This document shows, in pieces, positions 53,921 to 61,731 of a stretch of DNA of 64,000 nt. Where the stretch lies: the NCBI RefSeq assembly GCF_000941055.1, contig NZ_CP007202.1:306001-370000 (forward strand). Reading direction: 5' to 3'. Each line of letters starts with the position of its first letter. The first letter of the stretch is position 1. Source of the stretch: Siansivirga zeaxanthinifaciens CC-SAMT-1 (GTDB taxonomy: Bacteria; Bacteroidota; Bacteroidia; Flavobacteriales; Flavobacteriaceae). The position numbers and the translations under genes are program-made. The notes beneath the pieces were generated by a model that saw only the letters and a list, made by a program, of their open reading frames with translations, ran no database searches and was not told the origin of the DNA.

Positions 53921-55297
53921 ATGTTAACAATCAATACGTTTTTAAAAAACCAAAAAACTAGCCTAATATTTGTGCTAGCTAGCATAGCATGCTATTTTAC
54001 TTTTGCTTACAATCTTATTAGAACAGATTACATTAATCTTGTTACTTTATATGGCGCCTTGTTTTTTTTGTTTTACAAACTCATACAAGAACTAAAAAAC
54101 AATATTAAAGCACTTACCTATATTGCTTTTAGTTTTAGAGCTATTTTCATTTTAGCCATTCCCAATTTATCTCAAGATTTCTATCGTTTTATTTGGGATG
54201 GAAGAATGCTTCTGCAAGGTTTTAATCCCTACTTATATAATGTAGAAAGCTTTATTAACGCGCAAACATTACCGGTATCTCAGGCACAAATTTTATTTGA
54301 AGGTATGGGCTCGCTTAATGCCAGCCATTTCACCAATTATCCTCCAATAAACCAACTCTGTTTTTTTATAGCGGCATTACTGGCTAATAAAAGTATATTA
54401 GGTTCTGTAGTTGTTTTGAGATTTTTGATTATTGCTGCTGATTTTGGTACACTATATTTTGGAAAAAAATTACTTAATAAACTGAATTTACCTGAACATT
54501 ATATTTTTTGGTACATCCTAAATCCGTTTATTATTATAGAGCTTACAGGTAATTTACATTTTGAAGGCGTGATGATCTTCTTTTTAATTTGGAGTTTGTA
54601 TTTACTGCATCAAAAAAAATGGCAATGGGCTTCCGTTGTTTTTGCCTTATCAATTTCTACCAAATTAATCCCCATTATATTACTACCTTTATTTTTAAAA
54701 TGGTTTTCAAAAAACAAACAGCATTGGGATTATAAACGCCTATTTGTTTTTTACACCCTTACAATATTAACTACCATAGCTGTTTTTATACCATTTTACT
54801 CGAATGAATTTATTACAAACTATTATAAAACCGTTGGTTTATGGTTTACTACCTTTGAATTTAATGCGAGTATTTACTACTTGGCCCGATCTATTGGCTA
54901 TACCTTTAGAGGATATAATGAAATTGCTATTATTGGTAAAGGGATTTCTGTATTAACTGTTATTTTTACATTAGCCATAGCGCTTTTAAGAAAAAACGAT
55001 ACAACCAAAGATTTAATAACAAGTATGCTTTTGGTATTATCTTTTTATTTTTTCATGTCGACCACTGTACACCCATGGTATATAGCAACACTTTTAATAT
55101 TATCAATTTTTACGGAATATAAATTTCCGCTAGTTTGGAGTTTTGTTGTTATATTAAGTTACTTGTCTTATTTGAATGTAGATAGTTCCGACAAGTCTGA
55201 AAACCTATGGATTATTGGACTGGAATACAGCATTGTTTACGGCTATTTAATTTGGGAAATGGTTATAAAAAAAGCCGCTAAAAAGCAGCTTTCATAA
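53921..55297 (+). CDS. Polytopic membrane mannosyltransferase-like protein (GT87/GT-C type)
   Basis: A 458-aa integral membrane protein with about 11-12 hydrophobic segments. The first periplasmic loop contains QDFYRFIWDGRMLLQGFNPY, the conserved acidic motif of polyprenol-phosphate-mannose-dependent GT-C transferases, and FTNYPPINQ follows. Later SISTKLIPIILLPLFL and TVHPWYIATLL match the GT87-like pattern. It would transfer a sugar from a lipid donor outside the inner membrane. Monocistronic; the acceptor is unknown. A possible partner is the DPM1-type transferase at 37812. Confidence 0.8.
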   Translation: MLTINTFLKNQKTSLIFVLASIACYFTFAYNLIRTDYINLVTLYGALFFLFYKLIQELKNNIKALTYIAFSFRAIFILAIPNLSQDFYRFIWDGRMLLQGFNPYLYNVESFINAQTLPVSQAQILFEGMGSLNASHFTNYPPINQLCFFIAALLANKSILGSVVVLRFLIIAADFGTLYFGKKLLNKLNLPEHYIFWYILNPFIIIELTGNLHFEGVMIFFLIWSLYLLHQKKWQWASVVFALSISTKLIPIILLPLFLKWFSKNKQHWDYKRLFVFYTLTILTTIAVFIPFYSNEFITNYYKTVGLWFTTFEFNASIYYLARSIGYTFRGYNEIAIIGKGISVLTVIFTLAIALLRKNDTTKDLITSMLLVLSFYFFMSTTVHPWYIATLLILSIFTEYKFPLVWSFVVILSYLSYLNVDSSDKSENLWIIGLEYSIVYGYLIWEMVIKKAAKKQLS

Positions 55298-55409
55298 TAA
55301 ATATATTTCGCAAAAAATTCTAACCCTAGAACAATAACTAGGAATCTCAATTTATAATTTTAAATATTTTACTACTTAAAACTAAAATAAAAGATGATTA
55401 AAATTTACT

Positions 55410-55640
55410 TTATATGGGCTTTAAACTTTCTACCCTATAAATAACAATTTCTTCATCGTCATCTTCAAAATCTTCAACAAAAACGATTTTAAAAGTTTTA
55501 TCGATTAGACTTTTATCATTTTTTAAATCGAATTGTTTTAATACTCTTGGATGTACTTCCTCAAACACCAACTCTTCTCCATTTTCAAACCAAAACGTGT
55601 AATAACCTTTTATGTAAGACTTAAAAACAGCTGTTCTCAT
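55410..55640 (-). CDS. Small hypothetical protein with acidic patch
   Basis: A 76-aa protein with no recognised domain. It begins MRTAVFKSYIKGYYTFWFENGEE and has an acidic DFEDDDEE stretch near residue 57. It lies 14 bp downstream of the acidic-tail gene on the same strand and so is probably co-transcribed. Compact beta-rich composition suggests a folded small protein. Function unknown. Confidence 0.65.
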   Translation of the reverse strand: MRTAVFKSYIKGYYTFWFENGEELVFEEVHPRVLKQFDLKNDKSLIDKTFKIVFVEDFEDDDEEIVIYRVESLKPI

Positions 55641-55654
55641 TTTATATAATTTAA

Positions 55655-56020
55655 TTAATCTTCATCGTCTTCACCGTCTTCATCATCTGCAACGTCTGGA
55701 ATATCCGTTGGATCGTCATCGTCGTCGTCATCGTCTGCATCGGCGTCTTCAACCTTTACTTCTTCAAAATCTACCGAATCATCAGCTACATCATCACCAT
55801 CATCGTCTCCAAAGTCTTCCATTGCCTGAACAAGACGTTTACCAACTTTTACTAAGTAAATGGTATCATCGGTACGAACTTCTACAGCTTCAATGATTTC
55901 GTTTTGGGCGTTTCTAAATGAAATGATGTCTGTTTCATCGTAACCATCAGGAAACTTTTCTACTAAAAGATTTAAAATATCTTCGTTCAATTTTTTGTAA
56001 TCTACAATTTTGCGTAACAT
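55655..56020 (-). CDS. Conserved acidic-tail protein of unknown function
   Basis: A 121-aa protein. The folded part (about 1-70, MLRKIVDYKKLNEDIL, FPDGYDETDIISF) is followed by a tail of about 50 residues, almost all Asp/Glu with Ala/Val. The tail is encoded by GAT/GAC-type triplet repeats (about 55665-55800). Relatives are sometimes labelled 'DNA primase' without support. Located directly downstream of the polyamine operon (17-bp gap). A nucleic-acid mimic or polyamine-binding role is conceivable but speculative. Confidence 0.7.
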   Translation of the reverse strand: MLRKIVDYKKLNEDILNLLVEKFPDGYDETDIISFRNAQNEIIEAVEVRTDDTIYLVKVGKRLVQAMEDFGDDDGDDVADDSVDFEEVKVEDADADDDDDDDDPTDIPDVADDEDGEDDED

Positions 56021-56036
56021 TTTGTATTTGGGTTGG

Positions 56037-57014
56037 TTATTGGTCTAATAAGTAAGCAAAAACAAGTGGTGCTACAATAGTTGCATCACTTTCAATTATA
56101 TATTTAGGAGTATCTATATCTAGTTTACCCCAGGTAATTTTTTCGTTAGGCACGGCGCCAGAATAAGAGCCGTAACTTGTAGTTGAGTCGCTAATTTGAC
56201 AAAAATAGCTCCAAAACGGTATATCGTGCATTTCCATATCTTGATACAACATAGGCACTACGCAAATTGGGAAATCGCCAGCAATACCGCCTCCTATTTG
56301 GAAAAAGCCTACACCTTTACCAGCTGAGTTTTTAGGATACCAGTCTGCTAACCACATCATGTATTCGATACCACTTTTTGTTGTTGAAGCTTTAAATTCG
56401 CCTTTTATACAGTAGGATGCAAAAATATTACCCATGGTACTGTCTTCCCAACCTGGAACTACAATTGGTAGGTTTTTTTCGGCAGCAGCAATCATCCATG
56501 AATCTTTAGGATCTATTTCATAGTACTGCTCTAAAACTCCAGAGTTTAGCATTTGATACATAAACTCATGCGGGAAATAACGTTCTCCCGATTTATCTGC
56601 TTTATTCCAGATATCATACAAATGCGATTGTAAACGTCTGAATGCTTCTTCCTCTGGAATACAAGTATCGGTAACACGGTTGTAATGATTTTCTAATAAA
56701 TCCCATTCTTCTTGCGGTGATAAATCGCGGTAATTAGGGACTCTCTTATAAGAATTATGCGCTACTAAATTCATAATATCCTCTTCAAGGTTTGCACCAG
56801 TACATGAAATAATATGAATTTTATCTTGACGAATCATTTCTGCTAAAGATTTGCCTAATTCGGCAGTACTCATAGCTCCAGCTAGGGTAACCATCATTTT
56901 TCCGCCTTCGAGCAAATGAGTTTCATACCCTTTAGCTGCATCAACTAAAGCTGCTGCGTTAAAGTGTAAATAGTTTTTTTCAATAAATTGAGAAATAGGG
57001 CCTTTAGTACTCAT
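56037..57014 (-). CDS. Deoxyhypusine synthase-family protein (possible homospermidine synthase)
   Basis: A 325-aa NAD-dependent protein from the ATG at 57014 (the open frame runs on to 57083, inside the agmatinase gene). DHS-family motifs: MMVTLAGAMSTAELG, ISCTGANLEEDI, VPGWEDSTMGN, QIGGGIAGDFPICVVP and SGAVPNEKITWGKL, whose WGK Lys corresponds to the catalytic Lys of eukaryotic DHS. Bacteria lack eIF5A, so aminobutyl transfer to a free polyamine is likelier. Flavobacteria accumulate homospermidine, so homospermidine synthesis is a good guess. Overlaps the agmatinase-like gene by 11 bp. Confidence 0.82.
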   Translation of the reverse strand: MSTKGPISQFIEKNYLHFNAAALVDAAKGYETHLLEGGKMMVTLAGAMSTAELGKSLAEMIRQDKIHIISCTGANLEEDIMNLVAHNSYKRVPNYRDLSPQEEWDLLENHYNRVTDTCIPEEEAFRRLQSHLYDIWNKADKSGERYFPHEFMYQMLNSGVLEQYYEIDPKDSWMIAAAEKNLPIVVPGWEDSTMGNIFASYCIKGEFKASTTKSGIEYMMWLADWYPKNSAGKGVGFFQIGGGIAGDFPICVVPMLYQDMEMHDIPFWSYFCQISDSTTSYGSYSGAVPNEKITWGKLDIDTPKYIIESDATIVAPLVFAYLLDQ

Positions 57015-57939
57015 CGTCTTCGTTAAATTTTGTTGCGTTATTTTTTTGTTTTGCATTTTCGTAGGTATTGTCATAATCGTCACCTACTTCTTGGTCCATA
57101 AATTTATAACTTAACATTTTATAATACAATTTTGCTGCAAGAAAATCTGAAGATTTTTGATTGGCATTTGGGCAAAGCTCAACCATATCAAAACCTACAA
57201 CATTTTTCTCTGCAAATACTTGTTTAAGAAACTCTAAAGTTTCGTACCAAAACAAACCTCCTGGTAATGGAGCTGCTGTGTTTGGAAATATAGAAATATC
57301 TAGAGCGTTTAAATTAAAATTGATAAACACATTATCTGTCATTTGATCTATAGCTGCATCACTCCAACTATCATCCAGAGCCATTTCATGAGCAAAAAAT
57401 GTTTTTTCAACATCTAAAATGGTTTTCTCTTTAGCGCTCATAGAACGTACACCAACCTGAATTAAATTGGTATTCTGACTAGCTTCATGCAGTGCACAAG
57501 CATAGTTTAATGTACTGCCTTTGTAGCTTTTACGCACATTGGCGTGTGCTCCAATATTTAATACTGTTAAACTAGGGTACATTTCATTGAAAGCACGAAT
57601 GGTTCCAATTGAAACTGTATGCTCACTACCAAAAACAGTTACAAATTTATTTTTTTTAATGTGGGTTTTTGTGGCTTGATGCACTGCATCAACCATAGCT
57701 TCGGCAGAGTTATATTCTAATTCATCAACTAAATATACTCCTTGCTTATAAACTTCGGTATCAGTTTCGATATCGTAAAGTTCCATTTTTCTTGAAGCCT
57801 TAAGAAAAGCTTCTGGACCGTTAACACTGCCCTTTTGCGCTACACTTTCGCTGTCGTAAGACACCGGAATTAAAACTATTTTGGCACTTTCTAATTTCCC
57901 AAACTCTTCCGGGATATTAGCATATGTCTTAGTCTGCAT
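57004..57939 (-). CDS. Agmatinase/arginase-family protein lacking metal-ligand residues
   Basis: A 311-aa ureohydrolase-fold protein, full length, between arginine decarboxylase and the DHS-like gene (11-bp overlaps at both ends), exactly where SpeB is expected. The Mn2+ sites are altered: GSEH for GGxH, IGAHANVR for IDAHxDLR, and FNLNALDISI for DxDxxDP. Three or more ligand Asp residues are therefore Asn or Gly. The rest of the fold is well conserved (NGPEAF, KMELYDIETD, VGFDMVELCPN). Probably a pseudoenzyme or an allosteric/structural partner; agmatine hydrolysis may be done elsewhere. Confidence 0.82.
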   Translation of the reverse strand: MQTKTYANIPEEFGKLESAKIVLIPVSYDSESVAQKGSVNGPEAFLKASRKMELYDIETDTEVYKQGVYLVDELEYNSAEAMVDAVHQATKTHIKKNKFVTVFGSEHTVSIGTIRAFNEMYPSLTVLNIGAHANVRKSYKGSTLNYACALHEASQNTNLIQVGVRSMSAKEKTILDVEKTFFAHEMALDDSWSDAAIDQMTDNVFINFNLNALDISIFPNTAAPLPGGLFWYETLEFLKQVFAEKNVVGFDMVELCPNANQKSSDFLAAKLYYKMLSYKFMDQEVGDDYDNTYENAKQKNNATKFNEDDEY

Positions 57940-59326
57940 AACCTAAAATTTTAAGTAAGTCTTCACTTTTTTGTTGTTCACTAAATAGTTTAGTTGTTAT
58001 GTTGCCATCGGCATCTCTATCAATTAAAATATGTTTTGGCGATGGAATTAAACAGTGTTGTAAGCCTCCAAAACCACCAATGGTCTCTTGATACGCACCC
58101 GTATTAAAAAACCCTATGTATAAAGGCTTTTCTTTATTATATTTTGGTAAGTAAATAGCATTCATATGCTGTTCACTGTTGTAATAATCGTCACTATCGC
58201 AGGTTAATCCACCTAGTAAAACACGTTCGTAACTTTCATTCCATCTATTTACCGGCAGCATTACAAAACGTTTGTTAATAGCCCAAGTATCTGGCAAAGT
58301 TGTAATGAATGATGAGTTAATCATATTCCATTTTTCACGGTCGTTTTGTTGTTTTTGGTATAATACCTCGTAAATAGCACCGCCACTTTCGCCTACTGTA
58401 AAACCACCAAACTCGGTAAAAATATTGGGAACAGCCACTTCTTCCTCTTCACAAACTAATTTAATCTGGTTAACAATTTCACTAACCATATATTCATAGT
58501 CAAAATCGAAAGCTAAAGAGTTTTTTATAGGAAATCCGCCGCCAATATTTAAACTATCTAAACTAGGGCAAATACGTTTTAAACTAGTATATACTTTTAA
58601 ACATTTAGTAAGTTCGTTCCAATAATAAGCATTGTCGCGAATACCTGTATTTATAAAGAAGTGAAGCATTTTAAGCTTAACCTTTTTATTTTCTTTAATC
58701 TGGCTTCTGTAAAAAGGCAGAATGTTTTTATAACCAATACCTAATCGTGAAGTATAAAACTCAAATTTTGGTTCTTCTTCGGATGCAATACGAATTCCAA
58801 TGTTAAATTTGCCTTTAATTTCTTGAGAAAGCAAATCGATTTCTTCATAATTGTCAATAATTGGAATGCAATTTTTATGACCGTTATTAATTAATCTTCC
58901 AATATTTTTAATGTATTGATCTCTTTTAAAACCATTACTAATAACGAAGGTTTTGTCTGTTATTTTACCTTCGGCTTTTAAACTTTCAACAATATCAATA
59001 TCAAACGCTGAAGAGGTTTCTATATGAATATCATTTTTTAAAGCTTCATCTAGCACATGTTTAAAATGCGAGCTTTTTGTACAGTAACAATAATTGTATT
59101 TCCCTTTGTATTTATTGGCTTTTATAGCTTTTTCAAACCAACCTTTTGCACGATTGATGTTGTTAGAAATTTGAGGAAGATAGGTAAATTTTAAAGGCGC
59201 TCCATACTCTTCTACCAATCCCATAAGGTCAATACCATGAAATTCTAAGTATTTATCATTTAAAGTAAATTCTTCCTGTGGAAAATAAAAAGACTGATTA
59301 ATTAAATCAATGTATTTCGTATTCAT
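57929..59326 (-). CDS. speA: Biosynthetic arginine decarboxylase-type PLP enzyme
   Basis: A 465-aa fold-III (alanine-racemase/DAP-decarboxylase-like) decarboxylase of the Bacteroidetes SpeA type, predicted to convert arginine to agmatine. PLP Lys is Lys84 in YCYCTKSSH; LNIGGGFPI is the phosphate-binding Gly motif; GGLTCDSDDYY holds the catalytic Cys. It is shorter than E. coli SpeA (658 aa) but usual for this lineage. First gene of a three-gene polyamine operon with 11-bp overlaps. Confidence 0.88.
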   Translation of the reverse strand: MNTKYIDLINQSFYFPQEEFTLNDKYLEFHGIDLMGLVEEYGAPLKFTYLPQISNNINRAKGWFEKAIKANKYKGKYNYCYCTKSSHFKHVLDEALKNDIHIETSSAFDIDIVESLKAEGKITDKTFVISNGFKRDQYIKNIGRLINNGHKNCIPIIDNYEEIDLLSQEIKGKFNIGIRIASEEEPKFEFYTSRLGIGYKNILPFYRSQIKENKKVKLKMLHFFINTGIRDNAYYWNELTKCLKVYTSLKRICPSLDSLNIGGGFPIKNSLAFDFDYEYMVSEIVNQIKLVCEEEEVAVPNIFTEFGGFTVGESGGAIYEVLYQKQQNDREKWNMINSSFITTLPDTWAINKRFVMLPVNRWNESYERVLLGGLTCDSDDYYNSEQHMNAIYLPKYNKEKPLYIGFFNTGAYQETIGGFGGLQHCLIPSPKHILIDRDADGNITTKLFSEQQKSEDLLKILGYAD

Positions 59327-59386
59327 TATTTATTTTTTGATGCAATAGTTGAAATTATTTTTTTTAAAGTTAAGAAACCTGTGTCT

Positions 59387-59418
59387 CTAATCAAATTATA
59401 ATCTCTACTAATCAAATT
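59387..59418. repeat. Phased direct repeats CTAATCAAATT upstream of speA
   Basis: Two identical 11-mers at 59387-59397 and 59408-59418 are spaced 21 bp start to start, about two helical turns, and lie 61-92 bp upstream of the speA start. Both are preceded by TCTC-like bases. Candidate binding sites for a regulator. Confidence 0.4.
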
Positions 59419-59591
59419 TGGATTTGACTTTGTGTAGTAGGTACAAAGCCATAAATATGCTGACTAGCAGCAATGTTGTAAGCAGAAGTAAGCTTTAAAA
59501 TTCGGTTACTTTTTCTATAAGCTGCTCTTGAAAATAACTTCCAATTTTCCAAAAGCCCGAACACAAAAACACGTTTCAATTTGTTCAGCAT
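59412..59591 (-). CDS. Possible small basic protein
   Basis: An ATG at 59591 opens a 59-codon frame (MLNKLKRVFVFGLLENWKL... ending with a TGA at 59412-59414) in the speA upstream gap. It is rich in Lys/Arg and aromatic residues and has no recognised domain. It overlaps the second direct repeat. No clear ribosome site, so it may be fortuitous or an upstream leader peptide of the speA operon. Confidence 0.3.
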   Translation of the reverse strand: MLNKLKRVFVFGLLENWKLFSRAAYRKSNRILKLTSAYNIAASQHIYGFVPTTQSQIQI

Positions 59592-59718
59592 ATTACGTTA
59601 CAAATGAAATATAAAAATTTTAATTTTATCCTTTTTTGAATTTTTTTTTTGAATTTTTTTTTAAGCCTAAAATGAGGGCTATTTATTACCCACAAAACGA
59701 GGCTGACAGTGGTTTTTA

Positions 59719-59746
59719 ATCTGTTTTATTTATGAATAAAACAGAT
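59719..59746. terminator. 12-bp perfect hairpin, terminator-like
   Basis: ATCTGTTTTATT/AATAAAACAGAT with a TATG loop, followed by GTTTTTT on the plus strand. For the upstream minus-strand RsuA-like gene the downstream side reads ATTAAAAACC, so a minus-strand terminator would be imperfect. Confidence 0.45.
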
Positions 59747-59846
59747 GTTTTTTCAATTACTAAAACCCGCTAAAACTAAAAAAAGCTACAATAAAAACCA
59801 GGTTATTTGGTCGTATTATAGCTCATTAAATTTTGAAACCTAGTAA

Positions 59847-60719
59847 TTACAGCATTTTAAGCGTATTTAACTCTTGCTCTGTTAGGTGTTTCCAGCTACC
59901 ACGCGGAATATCTTTTTTTGTTAAATGCCCAATGGCAACGCAATCTAAGTTTACTATTTCGTATTTTAAATAATCAAAAATAGTTCGCACTAAGGTGTTA
60001 CCCGTATTTTTAATTTTTAAACCAATTTCTTTTTTTGAAGCGCCATCGATATAACTTATTTCTTCAACCGAAAATAATTTTCCTTCAATTTTAAATCCTT
60101 CTTGTATTTTCTTTAAATCTTCTAACTTTAAATTCTTATCAAGTTCAATATGAAATAATCTAGGCACACCATGTTTAGAATTGGTGAATTTTTTCGCTAT
60201 CTCTTCATCGTTAGTAAATAACAGTAAGCCCTTAGAATTTCTACCCAGACGACCAATAGGTTTAATTCTTGAAGATGTTGCATTAGCCACCAAATCCATT
60301 ACGGTTCTTCCTTTACCTTCGCTGGTGGTTGTTGCAAACCCTTTTGGTTTATTTAATAAAACGTATGCTTTTTTCTCTGGGTTGATGCGTGAACCATCGT
60401 AACGAACTTCGTCTCCAATTTTAACTTTATAACCCATTTCGGTAATAACTTTACCGTTAACGGTAACCAGACCTGTTGCAATATGCACATCGGCCTCACG
60501 ACGTGAGCACAAGCCAGAATTAGCCACGTATTTGTTTAATCTAATTTCATCTGGATTGGATGATTTCTGAGTAGTTACTGCTTTTTTAATAGGCGCATTT
60601 CCTCTTGCAAAACTTTTAGTTTTGGAATTATTGCTTCTGCTATAATTTTTACCACCATCGTTTTGCTGCCCTCTTCCTGAAGGTTTCCCTTTTCCACTGG
60701 TTCCCTGATTTCTACTCAT
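59847..60719 (-). CDS. RsuA/RluB-family pseudouridine synthase-like protein with altered catalytic Asp
   Basis: The ATG at 60719 gives 290 aa (a TTG at 60737 is in frame upstream). A basic, Gly/Ser/Asn-rich N-tail (about 1-55) precedes an S4 RNA-binding domain (RLNKYVANSGLCSRREAD) and an RsuA-type catalytic domain (LNKPKGFATT, PIGRLGRNSKGLLLFTND, LTKKDIPRGSW). The catalytic Asp of the GRLD motif is Gly (GGT instead of GAT), and NxQ-R-x-F is weakened to NTLVRTIF. It probably binds rRNA but is unlikely to isomerise uridine. Another copy would be expected elsewhere in the genome. Confidence 0.85.
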   Translation of the reverse strand: MSRNQGTSGKGKPSGRGQQNDGGKNYSRSNNSKTKSFARGNAPIKKAVTTQKSSNPDEIRLNKYVANSGLCSRREADVHIATGLVTVNGKVITEMGYKVKIGDEVRYDGSRINPEKKAYVLLNKPKGFATTTSEGKGRTVMDLVANATSSRIKPIGRLGRNSKGLLLFTNDEEIAKKFTNSKHGVPRLFHIELDKNLKLEDLKKIQEGFKIEGKLFSVEEISYIDGASKKEIGLKIKNTGNTLVRTIFDYLKYEIVNLDCVAIGHLTKKDIPRGSWKHLTEQELNTLKML

Positions 60720-60777
60720 TACTTTATTTTTTTGCAAAGATATATTATAAATTACTATTAATAGGTTTTATAATTAA

Positions 60778-61683
60778 CTAAAACAACCTGTTAATAAAGA
60801 CATTCACGTCTATTAATAAAATACAAAATACACCAGCCACAATAATAAATTTCAAAATATTATGAAGTATGATGTAATGGAGTTTGGTTTCCGATTTATA
60901 TAACACGAACAAAAACAATAAAAGCAAGACTATACACAAATAAAAATACCAATACATATAGCCAATTTCATAGTATGTTAGCAATAAATAAATAGGTATT
61001 AATGCTAAAATAGATAATAAAACAAGCATTTTTTTCGATAGACTTTCTCCGTAAACCACAGGAATGGTGTGATAATTTTGCACCAAATCGCCTCGTAAAT
61101 TCTCCAAATCTTTTGTTAGTTCTCGCATGCTTATTATTAAAAACAAAAATATAGCATGCACAAAAATGACCTGTTCAAAGTTTTTGAAATATAAAAATAT
61201 AGCAAAAAATGGGGTAATTGTTAATACAGCCGATGTGAGATTACCTATAAACGGTAGCTTTTTTAACTTATGCGAATAAAACCAAATACCAAAAATATAT
61301 ACAGAAAAAAACAGCACCGCCTTAAATGATACGTAACTCGCCATGATTGCTGCCAAAAAATTAAGCACAAAATAGAAAGACAATTTTGTATTCTGACTTA
61401 TTAACTTATCTAACCGCGATTTAATGGGACGATTGATTAAGTCTTTCTCCGAATCATAAAAATTATTAATAATGTAACCTCCCGCAATAGTAGCTGCCGA
61501 AGCCAGAACAAGCATTAATAAATTAGGGTCTAAAACAACCTCCCGCAATGGAAGCTTATGAGCAAGTATAAAAATAGAAGTTAAATATTGAGCTATGATT
61601 ATAACTAAAATATTATAACCACGCACCACAGAAAACATACTAAAAAACTTAAGTAAAATATGTTTTTGCTTTCTGGATAACAT
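60778..61683 (-). CDS. UbiA-family prenyltransferase
   Basis: A 301-aa integral membrane prenyltransferase with about 8 hydrophobic segments. The first Asp-rich motif is NNFYDSEKDLINRP (about 73-86), with Asn at the first canonical Asp position, which I believe is common in flavobacterial members. The second is in DLENLRGD (about 190-197). Such proteins in Bacteroidetes are often annotated geranylgeranylglycerol-phosphate geranylgeranyltransferase. Adjacent mevalonate genes supply isoprenoid precursors, which supports a prenyl-lipid role. Product unassigned. Confidence 0.82.
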   Translation of the reverse strand: MLSRKQKHILLKFFSMFSVVRGYNILVIIIAQYLTSIFILAHKLPLREVVLDPNLLMLVLASAATIAGGYIINNFYDSEKDLINRPIKSRLDKLISQNTKLSFYFVLNFLAAIMASYVSFKAVLFFSVYIFGIWFYSHKLKKLPFIGNLTSAVLTITPFFAIFLYFKNFEQVIFVHAIFLFLIISMRELTKDLENLRGDLVQNYHTIPVVYGESLSKKMLVLLSILALIPIYLLLTYYEIGYMYWYFYLCIVLLLLFLFVLYKSETKLHYIILHNILKFIIVAGVFCILLIDVNVFINRLF

Positions 61684-61705
61684 AAAACTACGATTTAGTG
61701 TGTAC

Positions 61706-61730
61706 TAAAAAAACCTCCAAAGTTTGGAGA
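61706..61730 (-). terminator. Terminator after the mevalonate kinase-like gene
   Basis: On the minus strand CTCCAAA/TTTGGAG is followed by a 7-T run. It lies immediately downstream of the kinase stop (61732) and just before the UbiA start, so the prenyltransferase is probably transcribed separately or by read-through. Confidence 0.65.
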
Positions 61731-61731
61731 T

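Larger units (their letters stand above)
59327..59846. other. 520-bp intergenic region upstream of the polyamine operon
   Basis: Contains two direct repeats near speA (59387-59418), a possible 59-codon reading frame (59412-59591), an A/T homopolymer-rich tract (59630-59662), and a 12-bp perfect hairpin (59719-59746). The rest is unremarkable AT-rich sequence. It is the largest gap without a firm gene in the window. Confidence 0.6.

Noticed and set aside
55708..55896. Plus-strand frame rich in His/Arg
   Set aside because: It is the antisense reading of the Asp triplet repeat in the acidic-tail gene.
59630..59662. Long T tracts as a terminator
   Set aside because: The TTTTTTGAATTTTTTTTT-type tract has no adjacent stem of useful length; it is treated as AT-rich spacer.
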